A DNA stretch of 53,839 bases from JBPYCR01 sp051846935 (GTDB lineage: Bacteria > Bacillota > Bacilli > Bacillales > Amphibacillaceae). The translations under genes and the position numbers were made by a program. The DNA lies in NCBI RefSeq assembly GCF_051846935.1, contig NZ_JBPYCS010000018.1, forward strand, positions 1-53,839, read 5' to 3'. The notes beneath the pieces are model-generated. The model saw only the letters and a program-made list of their open reading frames with translations, made no database searches and had not been told where the DNA came from. This document shows positions 18,927 to 27,579 of this stretch, one piece after another (position 1 is the first letter of the stretch; each line of letters starts with the position of its first letter).

Positions 18927-19766
18927 CTAACTTCGTTGAACCTTTATTTTCCAGTTTACACCGGTTGATATCCGATACGCTTTAGCGAAAGAGCCTTGAT
19001 TAATCGCAACACCTATATTATCGACCGAATTTACATATAATAAAGGCTCACCTAAGTGACTATCAGCGAACGATCGACCAAATACAACCTTGTTTTTATA
19101 CACTTCACGTCCGTTATTCTCTATCGTCACTTCTAAAAAATCACCATAATTAATTTGCGCCTGCTTAAAGAAATATCGGTCAATATTCGTCCACAAATTA
19201 CCAAATCTTTCATCGAGAATATCGACATGTCCAACGATCTCCCCCTCGCTAATTTTTGGGTTCGGTCTTGGCAGTTCAATAATCTGGTTTACGTTCAGCT
19301 TCGGACCTACCTCATCAAAGGAAATAATTTCTGATGCTAATCGAGCTGCTGTATATGCATATACATCACGACCATGAAATGTATATGATTCTCCGGATCG
19401 AGGAAGTCTATTTACTTTTTCATCAATGAGCCGAACCGCTTCAATGCCGACACTTTCAATTAAATGCGTTAGCGTCCCATTATCTGGTGTAACAATATAC
19501 TTATTATCGTTTGTTTTTGCGACAACACTTCGCCGATCTGAGCCTACTCCAGGATCCACAACCGATACAAATACAGTTTCCTCTGGCCAATAAATCGTAG
19601 TTTGAAACAATCGATAAGACGCTTCCCATATATTGTACTGTGGGATTTCATGAGTAAGGTCAAATATTCTTAACGATGGATTAACTGTCAGTGCCACACC
19701 GTACATTGCGCTTACTGCTCCATCACATCGTCCAAAATCAGTCTGAATAACTACATGTTTCGTCAA
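18927..19766 (-). CDS. SAM hydrolase (S-adenosyl-L-methionine hydroxide adenosyltransferase, DUF62)
   Basis: 279 aa. The family uses water or hydroxide to split S-adenosylmethionine into adenosine and methionine; fluorinase and chlorinase are relatives. Seen: IQTDFGRCDGAVSAMYG (Asp10), VDPGVGSDRRSVV (Asp71 with Arg78/79) and the FHGRDVYAYTAA segment (His131). Asp, Arg and His match the proposed catalytic triad. The halogenase-specific loop is not evident, so hydrolase is the best call. ATG follows GGAGGGG. The gene lies behind a T-box leader, which is unusual (see findings). Confidence 0.88.
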   Translation of the reverse strand: MTKHVVIQTDFGRCDGAVSAMYGVALTVNPSLRIFDLTHEIPQYNIWEASYRLFQTTIYWPEETVFVSVVDPGVGSDRRSVVAKTNDNKYIVTPDNGTLTHLIESVGIEAVRLIDEKVNRLPRSGESYTFHGRDVYAYTAARLASEIISFDEVGPKLNVNQIIELPRPNPKISEGEIVGHVDILDERFGNLWTNIDRYFFKQAQINYGDFLEVTIENNGREVYKNKVVFGRSFADSHLGEPLLYVNSVDNIGVAINQGSFAKAYRISTGVNWKIKVQRS

Positions 19767-19855
19767 TTAAAACCCCTCCAACATTTATTTAATCCGATTT
19801 AGCACTTGCAGCTAGATACGTACTGCTTCATACTATCGTTTCCCATTTTCAAGCT

Positions 19856-20145
19856 CAAAAAACCACGTCATTACCGAAATTCGATAAGGACGTGGTTTAT
19901 ATACGTGGTACCACCTTACTTTACTAAATGTTTACACATTTAGTCTCAACAAGTACTTAAGTCAAAAGACTGTTAATACTTTGGCGACGGATAACGAGCG
20001 CCATTTCTCGTCGACACCTACTAGTTATTACGTTCAGTACGAAACTCCGGGGCCATTGTTCCGATTTTGTATTTTTGCTTCCTTTCACCAAGTGGAGGCT
20101 CTCTGAAAAAAATACCGCAAATCATACTTTTCCCCATCACTGTTT
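19856..20145 (-). promoter_or_regulatory. T-box riboswitch leader
   Basis: On the minus strand the leader opens with GATGGGGAAAAGTA (K-turn/loop E side), has CAGAGAG and GGTGAAAGG of stem I, GGAACAATGGCCCCGGAG on the 3' side, the T-box core AAGGTGGTACCACG (19904-19917) and a terminator hairpin ACCACGTCC / GACGTGGTTTTTT (19857-19896). The 3' half of the T-box pairs alternatively with the terminator 5' arm. The likely specifier triplet, just before G-GAA opposite AGTA, reads AUC, which would mean uncharged tRNA-Ile; this register is uncertain. The only downstream gene is the SAM hydrolase. Confidence 0.88.
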
Positions 20146-20169
20146 ATCTAATTCTATTAAACTACTCGT

Positions 20170-20198
20170 AGTATACAAAATATAAAAAAATAAAGCAA
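20170..20198 (-). promoter_or_regulatory. SigA-type promoter for the T-box transcript
   Basis: Minus strand: TTGCTT (20198-20193), 17-bp spacer ending TG, TATACT (20175-20170), about 25 nt before the leader. Confidence 0.6.
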
Positions 20199-20214
20199 GT
20201 ATTCAAAAATTCAA

Positions 20215-20434
20215 GATTGAGTCAAGTATTCGTTACTTTTAGTATTGATTCCTACCGACCGCAGTAGATATACACTACGCTTTCCGAGGAGGCTGATGCC
20301 GTGCCCGCGGAAAGCATCCACCTGCAGTGAAAATCAACGGTGTTATTCATGTGTATATCGTTCAAAGTAAAATTGATCACATATTATCTAGTTAGATTCG
20401 TGCATCTGTTCCCCCACAAACATTTTACTCATAC
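20215..20434 (+). repeat. MITE-like element B, copy 2 (internally deleted)
   Basis: 220 bp; same as copy 4 except that about 43 bp are missing near the left end (GTCAAGTATTCGTTACTTTTAG joins what is separate in the others; given as a short junction). Flanked by direct repeats AAAATTCAA on both sides. A second sequence like an element end (GATTCAATTCCGTATTTGTAGG) follows at 20445. Confidence 0.85.
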
Positions 20435-20542
20435 AAAATTCAAGATTCAATTCCGTATTTGTAGGTTTCTATTAAACGTTTGCAACCCAACTACATGATG
20501 CTCCGCACGTTTGCTATGCTCTTACTTATATAAAATGTGTGC

Positions 20543-20548
20543 TATAAT
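20543..20548 (+). promoter_or_regulatory. Extended -10 promoter of the EamA gene
   Basis: TGTGCTATAAT gives TG-C-TATAAT; no good -35. It lies 45 bp before the start codon. Confidence 0.5.
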
Positions 20549-20592
20549 TAATACAATCTATTTTGGAATTTCATACGATAAGAGGTGACATC

Positions 20593-21543
20593 TTGCGACC
20601 AATTTTAATTGGCACATTAGGTGCTCTATTTTTTTCAGCAGCTTTTATTTTTAACCGATCGATGGAATTGGAAGGTGGGAGCTGGGCTTGGAGTGCATCG
20701 CTTCGGTTCTTTTTTATGTTACCAATGTTACTCTTGATCGTAGGGTATAAAAAGAACGTTAAGCCAGTCCTTTATCACTTAAAAAGCAATCCTTTGCAGT
20801 GGATCTTGTGGAGTACAATCGGTTTTGGATTATTTTATGCTCCAATTGCTTTCGGAACCGTATATGCACCTGGCTGGCTTGTCGCAGCCACATTTCAATT
20901 AAATATTATCGCCGGTTCCTTACTCGTGCCTTTTATTAATAAAGAAGATAATAGACATATTCCATTATCAAGTGTAATTATTTCAATTATTATTATTGTA
21001 GGTGTGTTCACGATGCAGATTGAACAAGCAAGTAAAGTAGCTCTATCTGCAGTATTCTTAAGTGTTATTCCATTACTTGTTTCATCTGTTTCTTACCCAT
21101 TAGGGAATCGAAAAATGATGCAACTCGTTAATCAAGATTTAAATACGTTTCAACGTATATTAGGAATGACAATTGCTTCAATGCCCTTTTGGATTATTTT
21201 ATCGATCTATGCGCTTATTACACACGGCTTACCATCTTCAAGTCAAGTAACACAAACTTTTATTGTCGCTGTATCTTCAGGAATTATTGGTACGGTATTG
21301 TTTTTTTATGCAACAGAGCTTGTTCGAAACGATAATCATAAGCTTGCTGGTGTCGAAGCAACTTCATCTGGTGAAGTCGTCTTCGCTTTAATTGGGGAAA
21401 TGATTTTACTCGGTGCCGTTCTACCAGGATGGACATCTATTTTAGGAATGGCTTTAGTAATTATTGGGATCATTCTCCATAGCATGGTATCCGTACTGCT
21501 TGAACGAAAGCGGACAATCTTTTTAAAAAGAGCAGTAAAGTAA
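20593..21543 (+). CDS. EamA/DMT-superfamily multidrug-resistance-type transporter
   Basis: 316 aa with about ten membrane segments in two halves, from TTG 20593 behind AGAGGTG (5-bp spacing); an earlier in-frame TTG at 20563 has no ribosome binding site. The N-terminus reads RPILIGTLGALFFSAAFIFN and carries SWAWSASLRFFFMLP. Such long DMT proteins are putative drug/metabolite exporters; B. subtilis has similar uncharacterised members. Single gene ended by a strong terminator. Substrate unknown. Confidence 0.8.
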   Translation: MRPILIGTLGALFFSAAFIFNRSMELEGGSWAWSASLRFFFMLPMLLLIVGYKKNVKPVLYHLKSNPLQWILWSTIGFGLFYAPIAFGTVYAPGWLVAATFQLNIIAGSLLVPFINKEDNRHIPLSSVIISIIIIVGVFTMQIEQASKVALSAVFLSVIPLLVSSVSYPLGNRKMMQLVNQDLNTFQRILGMTIASMPFWIILSIYALITHGLPSSSQVTQTFIVAVSSGIIGTVLFFYATELVRNDNHKLAGVEATSSGEVVFALIGEMILLGAVLPGWTSILGMALVIIGIILHSMVSVLLERKRTIFLKRAVK

Positions 21544-21553
21544 ACGATTTTTT

Positions 21554-21610
21554 AAATATAACCGCATGAAATCAAGGTTACGTCTGATTACATGCGGTTA
21601 TATTTTTTAT
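21554..21610. terminator. Terminator between convergent genes
   Basis: AAATATAACCGCATG (21554-21568) pairs perfectly with CATGCGGTTATATTT (21591-21605), then TTT on the plus strand. It can serve the EamA gene and, less well, the cytochrome gene. Confidence 0.85.
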
Positions 21611-21655
21611 TAGTAAACCATACACTCGTACACAACTAACAAATATACGGTCTCG

Positions 21656-22594
21656 TTATTCGTTTTCAGCTGGAATGACGTTTTCTATTTCTGTCCAATC
21701 AAACGTCCCTGCACGAATTGCTTCTCTTCGTTCTTTATCGATAATATCTGTCGGCTTCTTTATACCAGGAAAATCTGTCTCATGGCCTTCCCATTCAGGC
21801 CGCTCGCGTGAAAGGATAAATGCTGCCAAATCCGAAGCTTCTTGATCTGTTAATTCATATTCAGCTCCAATCGGCATATTGTTTTTAATATACCCTGCCA
21901 TTTTAGTCATCCGACTCATACCAGCCCCGTCATTAAAAGAATTATCTCCCCAAAGTGCTGGACCAGTATTTGCGCCTGTACCTGCTCCATCTGTTGCATG
22001 ACAAGCTAGACAGTTTTTCTCGGCATATAATTCCTCTCCTCGATCAACGCTAGGCTCAGGTATTTCATTCATTGTATTTAACATACGCCAAGGAATCTCT
22101 GCCCCTTGCTCAATACCCTTAGATATATACGTTAGGTAAGACATTAAAGCTCGCATTTCTTCACTATCGTGGGCGATCATTTCTCCATTCATACTTCGAA
22201 CCATACAACCATTAATTCGGTCTTCTAACGTAAAAACAACACCTTCTCGTGGCCGATATTGCGGAAACTGGCTCGTAACACCAACCATTGAAGAACTCTG
22301 TGATAAGCCGCCATCTGCGTGACAGCTTTGACAAGATAATTCATTACCTACATTGTCTGGTAATACAACATTTGTTTCATTGAAAATTTCTTCTCCATAT
22401 TTAATATATGGGGTCATTGGATCGTCAGGATCTAAATCATCCATAGATGGTGGATTATAAGCCAGTTCAACTGGTTTATCCGTCGCACCTTTGTCATCTT
22501 TTGTTTCTTCATTTGGTTCGTTATCGACTGTACATGCTGTTAATAAAACAACGAATACAATGAACGAAATGCAGTTTCTAGCTCGTTTAATCAT
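21656..22594 (-). CDS. Diheme c-type cytochrome lipoprotein, TsdA/thiosulfate-dehydrogenase-like
   Basis: 312 aa from ATG 22594 (GAGGGG upstream). Lipobox LLTAC puts the lipidated Cys at 21, so the protein sits on the outer face of the membrane. Two heme motifs: CQSCH (88-92) and CLACH (195-199). Between them is YRPREGVVFTLEDRINGCMVRSMNG; in thiosulfate dehydrogenases a Cys in this region is the axial ligand of heme 1, and Cys130 fits. EEMRALMSYLTYISKG follows as in that family. It may feed electrons from thiosulfate or another donor into the respiratory chain. It is alone on its strand; no sox genes nearby. Confidence 0.82.
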   Translation of the reverse strand: MIKRARNCISFIVFVVLLTACTVDNEPNEETKDDKGATDKPVELAYNPPSMDDLDPDDPMTPYIKYGEEIFNETNVVLPDNVGNELSCQSCHADGGLSQSSSMVGVTSQFPQYRPREGVVFTLEDRINGCMVRSMNGEMIAHDSEEMRALMSYLTYISKGIEQGAEIPWRMLNTMNEIPEPSVDRGEELYAEKNCLACHATDGAGTGANTGPALWGDNSFNDGAGMSRMTKMAGYIKNNMPIGAEYELTDQEASDLAAFILSRERPEWEGHETDFPGIKKPTDIIDKERREAIRAGTFDWTEIENVIPAENE

Positions 22595-22740
22595 TTTGTC
22601 TGCCCCTCTCATTGCGTTTAATAGTACAATTAGTTTCTATACTATAAGTATAGACGATGCTTTATAGAAAGCGTAGTGAATTTAAACAATCATTTAATTG
22701 TTCATCAGTACGTGCTTATTTCATCAATAATTTGTCATTA

Positions 22741-24168
22741 TTAACGCATTGCAGACCGTTCTTCCTGAGGGGACGTTCCTTTAATATAAAAGGATAAAAC
22801 CAAAGCAATAAATGCAATCGCAGAAGAAACATAGAATGATATATTTACCCCACGGATAACGAACTCGGGATCTTCAGCAAAAGTACCTATATCGACTGTC
22901 GAAGCAGTCATAATTGTAATAAGTACGGCCGTTCCAATTGAAGCAGCGACTTGACGCATCGTATTGTTCATTGCAGTACCATGCGGAATAAGATGCTCTG
23001 GCAATTGGTTAAGTCCAGCAGTTGTAGCAGGCATCATAACCATAGAGATGCCGAACATTCGAACTGCAAACACAACGGTTAAATAAGTAAGTGTCGTCGT
23101 AGCAGTTAAGTTTGTATATAGAAATGTGGTGACTGTCAATATCGTCAATCCGATTATAAGCAGCCAACGAGCACCAACACGGTCATAAATTCTACCGTTT
23201 ATTGGTGACATAATCCCCATAACTAATGCTCCTGGTAAAATCATTAATCCGGACTCTAAAGTTGTAAAGCCTGCCATTGTCTGCATGTAAATCGGTAAAA
23301 TTGTTTCAGCTGCAATTAAACTCATAAATGCGATCATTCCGATTATAGTAGTTATTGTAAACGTTTTGTATTTTAATACGCGAAACTCCAATACAGGATG
23401 CTTTAACTTCAACTGCCGACGAATAAAAACGATTAATGAACAAGCTCCAACGATAAGAGACAGCAAAACAATTACGCTTGACCACCCAACATTTCCAGCC
23501 ATGCTAAAGCCATATAACAGGCCACCAAATCCTAAGGTAGATAAAACGATTGAAAGCACATCTACTTTAGGAAATGTCCTCTTAATAATATTTTTCATAA
23601 CAAAATAGGCTACTAGTATATCAATGAGAACAAAAGGCAAGACAATAAAAAAAATCGCTCTCCAGGAAAAATATTGCAGTAACCATCCCGACAACGTTGG
23701 TCCAATTGCTGGCGCAAATGAAATAACAAGCCCAACTGTGCCCATCGCCGCTCCTCGTTTATCGATTGGAAAAATCAATATAAAAATAGTCATCATAAGC
23801 GGCAGCATAATGCCAGCACCGGCAGCTTGGATTATTCTCCCTATCATTAACACTGGAAAGCTGTATGCGACCCCGCATATCAATGTTCCGAACGCAAAGA
23901 TCGACATTGCTACTAAAAACAACCTCCTCGTCGTAAATGTTTCCATTAAAAACGCCGATATTGGAATCATAATGCCATTTATTAGCATAAAAATAGTCGT
24001 CACCCATTGGGCGACGTTTTCTGTTAAATTTAAATCGTGCATTATAGGAGGGATCGCCGTGACGAGTAACGTTTGATTTAATATTGCGAGAAATGCACCT
24101 GCAAGCAAAACAGCAATTAATGGCATTTTATTTATTGAAGTACGCCTTATCGATTCATCGTGATTCAC
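22741..24168 (-). CDS. DHA2-type MFS drug efflux transporter (14 TMS)
   Basis: 475 aa from GTG 24168, which follows AAAAAGGAG; earlier ATGs at 24204 and 24192 lack a good ribosome binding site. Around 14 membrane segments; motif C-type sequence ISFAPAIGPTLSGWL near residues 150-164 and MLPLMMTIFILIFPIDKRGAAMG upstream of it (in two short landmarks) fit the EmrB/QacA (DHA2) family. FSWRAIFFIVLPF is also typical. Exports drugs or organic cations using the proton gradient. No regulator is next to it. Confidence 0.88.
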   Translation of the reverse strand: MNHDESIRRTSINKMPLIAVLLAGAFLAILNQTLLVTAIPPIMHDLNLTENVAQWVTTIFMLINGIMIPISAFLMETFTTRRLFLVAMSIFAFGTLICGVAYSFPVLMIGRIIQAAGAGIMLPLMMTIFILIFPIDKRGAAMGTVGLVISFAPAIGPTLSGWLLQYFSWRAIFFIVLPFVLIDILVAYFVMKNIIKRTFPKVDVLSIVLSTLGFGGLLYGFSMAGNVGWSSVIVLLSLIVGACSLIVFIRRQLKLKHPVLEFRVLKYKTFTITTIIGMIAFMSLIAAETILPIYMQTMAGFTTLESGLMILPGALVMGIMSPINGRIYDRVGARWLLIIGLTILTVTTFLYTNLTATTTLTYLTVVFAVRMFGISMVMMPATTAGLNQLPEHLIPHGTAMNNTMRQVAASIGTAVLITIMTASTVDIGTFAEDPEFVIRGVNISFYVSSAIAFIALVLSFYIKGTSPQEERSAMR

Positions 24169-24514
24169 TTCATTCACTCCTTTTTCTTCCATAGCGTACA
24201 ACATTCCTACTATTCCTCTAATACCTAGTTTACTACAAAACAGATTACCGGTATGATTAGTTGCTCAAAATGAAGAACGATAAAACACGAACAGGCTCAT
24301 ATAAAGGAGCAAAACCATGCAACAGCATATTAGTTAGGTGGTGATCACAATCACCTGCCTTCTCTATTAGTAGTAAATTGCGTTACTATACTTACAAGCA
24401 ATAATGATCCCGATTCAACGAACGGCCTTTTAAGCTACGCATTTAATCGAATTAATAATTAATGAATATTCTTAAATAACCTGAAATAAATAATTTTAAT
24501 AGAGTGATGACGAA
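24169..24514. other. Intergenic region
   Basis: Nothing firm. A six-codon reading frame (ATG 24317, MQQHIS) sits behind AAAGGAG and is followed by a small hairpin (GGTGAT-CACA-ATCACC near 24340-24356). Confidence 0.3.
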
Positions 24515-24861
24515 ATGCATTTAAAAGGATTAGAAGATATTTTTACTGTCATAAAAATTCCCTAATGAATGCAATACCCCTCGAGGATAAAAGTGCGAAT
24601 GTATTTACAATTATGCGTACAGATGAGGAGCTTTCCATCGTATGTTCTTCGAATTCATAACTAGACAATAGAAGTTTTGAGGGCATTGAACCTAACTGGA
24701 GATGTGTAAAGATTGAAGGTGTTTTAGATTTGGGGGTGACCGGCTTACTAGCCTCCATAGCCAATTCATTGGCTAAAAATAATAATCGTATTTTTACGTT
24801 TTCCACCTTTAATACCAAATACATATTTATTAAATTAAATCTTTGGAGAAAGCGAAAATGA
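24515..24861 (+). pseudogene. Decayed ACT-domain protein gene
   Basis: Read in one frame from about 24560 the plus strand gives NAIPLEDKSANVFTIMRTDE, EELSIVCSSNS, a TAA stop, then NWRCVKIEGVLDLGVTGLLA, SIANSLAKNNNRIFTFST and FNTKYIFIK. This is the pattern of small CASTOR-like ACT proteins (about 125 aa) found in many bacteria. The 5' part (ATG 24515, MHLKGLEDIFTVIKIP) is in another frame, one base off. One frameshift and one in-frame stop (24656-24658) make it a pseudogene. A hairpin at 24909-24942 may be its old terminator. Confidence 0.75.
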
Positions 24862-25315
24862 TTTTAAAAAATAATGGACACTGCTTTAACGAAATTTGAA
24901 CATTTAAAAAGCTAGCCTCTTTATATAAAAGAAGCTAGCTTACAGCATCACAAATAATTGAGCCACATTTGCCGTTAAAAATTAGTAAGTTTTAACCACC
25001 ACTTTACTAAGTGGGTGTTCGCAGAAACATTCCTATCTTCCACTCAAAAGAGGCCTGATATTCCTGTTCCAATCGTAAAACTCCCTAATTACTGTTTAGA
25101 GGTTAAACTTAAATCATAACGAACAATGTAGCTTGTATATACATATTATCCTTTTTAGTTCGTAATATCAATGGAAAAGTATCCCTTTTTAAAAAGATAT
25201 TTTCGGATTTATGTGTGGAAAATTAGGAAGGCTCTCCCTTCGCCCGACGATAGCACGTAGATTCCATGAGGGAAATAGCCGAAAACCTCTCCTTCTGCAC
25301 TATTTCCCGGATACC
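24862..25315. other. Gene-free stretch with degenerate repeat
   Basis: Contains AAGCTAGC / GCTAGCTT hairpin (24909-24942) and, at about 25215-25318, a stretch resembling the type E repeat of 14180-14285. No gene seen. Confidence 0.4.
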
Positions 25316-25567
25316 CTAAAAAAGTAATACATATATTTCATTTAATTCTTTTTTCCGTTTGTCATCCTGTGCTTGTGCAGCATATTTTATTTCTTTTTTC
25401 AGAAGTGCATCTAAATATAGTATTTCTTCTTCTTCCAAATCCTCAATAAATGCTTCTTCTGTTTCATAGTTGTTTTGCTCAATTTTTTTATATATTTGTA
25501 AAGACATGTCATCTTCTTCGGTATGATTCGATAACGATTCCCATAAATAGCGAATAGAACTGTCGAT
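25316..25567 (-). CDS. csgA: SigG-dependent sporulation protein CsgA
   Basis: About 84 aa. The pattern IRYLWESLSNHTEEDD, then SLQIYKKIEQNNYETEEAF, EEEILYLDALLKKEIKYAAQ and KRKKELNEIYVLLF is that of CsgA, a small sporulation protein made in the forespore. Homologues begin with Met-Asp just before this block. Here that codon is ATC (25567-25565), with AAGGTGA 5 nt before it and no ATG/GTG/TTG at proper spacing. If only standard starts are allowed, TTG 25588 adds seven residues but has no ribosome binding site. It follows the 46-aa gene at 25592-25732 in one transcription unit. Confidence 0.78.
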   Translation of the reverse strand: MDSSIRYLWESLSNHTEEDDMSLQIYKKIEQNNYETEEAFIEDLEEEEILYLDALLKKEIKYAAQAQDDKRKKELNEIYVLLF

Positions 25568-25591
25568 ATAAATCACCTTCTTATTCAACTG

Positions 25592-25732
25592 TTATATTTT
25601 TGTATTCTTTTTTTTGGCTTTTTGTTCTAGCTTGGATCGTGGTTGTTTTGATCGTTCCGATTCTGCTTCGCCTTGTGGGTTAACACTGTTATTTACTTGT
25701 TTATTACTCCATACATGTTTTGAATCGTCCAT
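25592..25732 (-). CDS. Small basic hydrophilic protein (46 aa)
   Basis: ATG 25732 follows GGAGGTGTTGAAAT. The peptide begins MDDSKHVWSNKQVNNSVNPQ and ends in a Lys-rich tail (EQKAKKKNTKI). It has no Cys and no membrane segment, and has the composition of small spore proteins. It lies directly upstream of csgA on the same strand, so a sporulation role is plausible, but I do not recognise the family. Confidence 0.6.
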   Translation of the reverse strand: MDDSKHVWSNKQVNNSVNPQGEAESERSKQPRSKLEQKAKKKNTKI

Positions 25733-25882
25733 ATTTCAACACCTCCATTCCTATTATTTCTTTTTTGAATAGAACTATGCTTATAATGAGGGGACAATCG
25801 GCAAACAATTCCATTGTATTGTATTGCGCTTCGTCAAGTAACGTATTATTTTCGAATGATAAACAATTTAGGGGGAAATGCT

Positions 25883-27067
25883 GTGCATCGTATTGTTTTT
25901 GGTAAACATGAAGATCGTACACTTAAACAATTTGACACTTGCTTGAAGTTTGGACGAACCATAGGGGGTGCTTTATGTGCAGATGGTCATTACGGATATA
26001 GCCAACCAGTCGGTGCTGTAATTGCATACGACAATCAAATCTCCCCTTCAGGCGTTGGCTATGACATCGCATGCGGAAATAAAGCAGTTCAAACCGATAT
26101 AAAATATGACGAGATTAAACACGCCATCAGGAAAATTATGGATGATATTCAACGAGAAATCCCTTTTGGCTTTGGTAAAAACAGTAATGAAATCAGCGAT
26201 CACGAATTATTTGATGATCCAAATTGGCACGCTTTAAAAACAATTAGTGTAAAAGTGTACGATCAGTTAAAGTCGTTAGCTAGAAAGCAACTAGGAACAG
26301 TCGGTTCAGGGAATCATTATGTTGATATCCTTATAGACGAGCAGACAACGAATATTTGGGCAGCAAATCATTTTGGTAGTCGAGGCTTTGGACACCGGAT
26401 TGCCACTGGTTTTATAAATTTAGCAATGAATCGCGATTTTCTCGCAAAATCGACACAGCCGATGGGAGATCAGTCCCCTGTATTATTAGACTTTGACCGT
26501 GAGTTAGGACAATTGTACTTTAAAGCGATGACTTTAGCTGGACGCTATGCCTATGCGGGCCGCGATATCGTTATGGACAAAACATTAAAAATTCTCGGTG
26601 CGAGCGCACTTACAGAAGTTCATAATCATCATAATTATGCATGGATTGAAAAGCATTTTGGCAAAGAGTATGTCGTTATCCGAAAAGGGGCTACTCCCGC
26701 ATTTCCAGGACAGCTCGGATTTGTAGGAGGAAGCATGGCGGATACTGCCGTTATACTGCAAGGTATTGATACAAACAAAAGCAAGAAGGCTTTTTACAGT
26801 ACAATTCATGGAGCAGGCCGTATTATGAGCCGTACACAAGCTGCTGGTAAAATGAATTGGAAAAAACGAAAGCGAACAGGCGGGATAATTGAGCCGGAAC
26901 AAATGAAAGAGGCAGTAAATAACTATGGGGTCGAATTGCGTGGAGGCGGTACAGATGAAAGTCCTTTTGTCTACCGAAAACTACGTGATGTATTAGCGGC
27001 TCATCAAGGCACTGTTGAAGTTCTACATACATTAAAACCAATTGGAGTATGTATGGCCAGTGATTAA
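25883..27067 (+). CDS. rtcB: RtcB family RNA-splicing ligase
   Basis: 394 aa from GTG 25883, preceded by AGGGGGAAATGCT; a longer frame from 25814 has no support. RtcB joins 2',3'-cyclic phosphate or 3'-phosphate and 5'-OH RNA ends with GTP and Mn2+. Seen: SGVGYDIACGNKAV (metal-binding Asp and Cys), GSGNHYVDI, HFGSRGFGH, VHNHHN, KGATPAFPGQLGFVGGSM and the STIHGAGRIMSR segment with the His that is guanylylated. It is on the short side for the family. No RtcA or RtcR nearby. Single gene. Confidence 0.92.
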   Translation: MHRIVFGKHEDRTLKQFDTCLKFGRTIGGALCADGHYGYSQPVGAVIAYDNQISPSGVGYDIACGNKAVQTDIKYDEIKHAIRKIMDDIQREIPFGFGKNSNEISDHELFDDPNWHALKTISVKVYDQLKSLARKQLGTVGSGNHYVDILIDEQTTNIWAANHFGSRGFGHRIATGFINLAMNRDFLAKSTQPMGDQSPVLLDFDRELGQLYFKAMTLAGRYAYAGRDIVMDKTLKILGASALTEVHNHHNYAWIEKHFGKEYVVIRKGATPAFPGQLGFVGGSMADTAVILQGIDTNKSKKAFYSTIHGAGRIMSRTQAAGKMNWKKRKRTGGIIEPEQMKEAVNNYGVELRGGGTDESPFVYRKLRDVLAAHQGTVEVLHTLKPIGVCMASD

Positions 27068-27117
27068 AGCGTGTAAATTAAAAACAAAGGCTCGTCGACT
27101 CCTTAATTTTTTGTTAT

Positions 27118-27143
27118 GTTTTTCTCGCGAATCAATTGGGTAG
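27118..27143 (+). promoter_or_regulatory. SigB-type promoter
   Basis: GTTTTT (27118-27123), 14 bp, GGGTAG (27138-27143), close to the SigB consensus GTTT-N12..15-GGGTAT. It precedes a general stress gene. Confidence 0.65.
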
Positions 27144-27176
27144 GTTTATATATAGAAGGAAAAAGGAGGTGGTTCT

Positions 27177-27572
27177 ATGACGATCCAGCAAATCGGAGTC
27201 TTTTCAACAGAAGACAAAGCGATCCATGTTGCAAATAATCTAGAGTTAAAAGGATATAAAGCGGCGAATATTACAATCTTTACAAACAACAGCAGTCCAA
27301 ATGAGTTAAATAAATATACGGATGTCAATATTAAAAGCGATCTTCCTAGCCCCAAAAAGGATCATACACTAATGGAGAAGATTAAAGCAATATTTTCTGA
27401 CTCAAAAGATGACGACCAGGCGATTAATAATTACGAAATGCTCGTTCAGCTCGGCTTTTCAGAAGAGGAAGCTACGAAATGGATTACCGAGTTAGAAGCC
27501 GGTAATGTACTTGTCGTTGCAGATGATGATATTCGAATGGGACACCCCTCCCCTATCAATATAAAACAATAA
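27177..27572 (+). CDS. General stress protein, YflT/GSP-17M domain
   Basis: 131 aa. The N-terminal half (IGVFSTEDKAIHVANNLELKGYKA, residues about 6-29) and the late motif QLGFSEEEATKWITELEAG, then NVLVVADD, are those of heat-induced stress proteins of the YflT/GS17M type, which belong to the SigB regulon in B. subtilis. ATG follows AAAGGAGGTGG. A SigB-like promoter is 34 bp upstream, which supports the call. Molecular function is not known. Confidence 0.82.
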   Translation: MTIQQIGVFSTEDKAIHVANNLELKGYKAANITIFTNNSSPNELNKYTDVNIKSDLPSPKKDHTLMEKIKAIFSDSKDDDQAINNYEMLVQLGFSEEEATKWITELEAGNVLVVADDDIRMGHPSPINIKQ

Positions 27573-27579
27573 AAATTAA

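Noticed and set aside
24549..24824. 91-codon minus-strand frame
   Set aside because: It is antisense to the decayed ACT-domain gene, whose plus-strand translation makes clear family sense.
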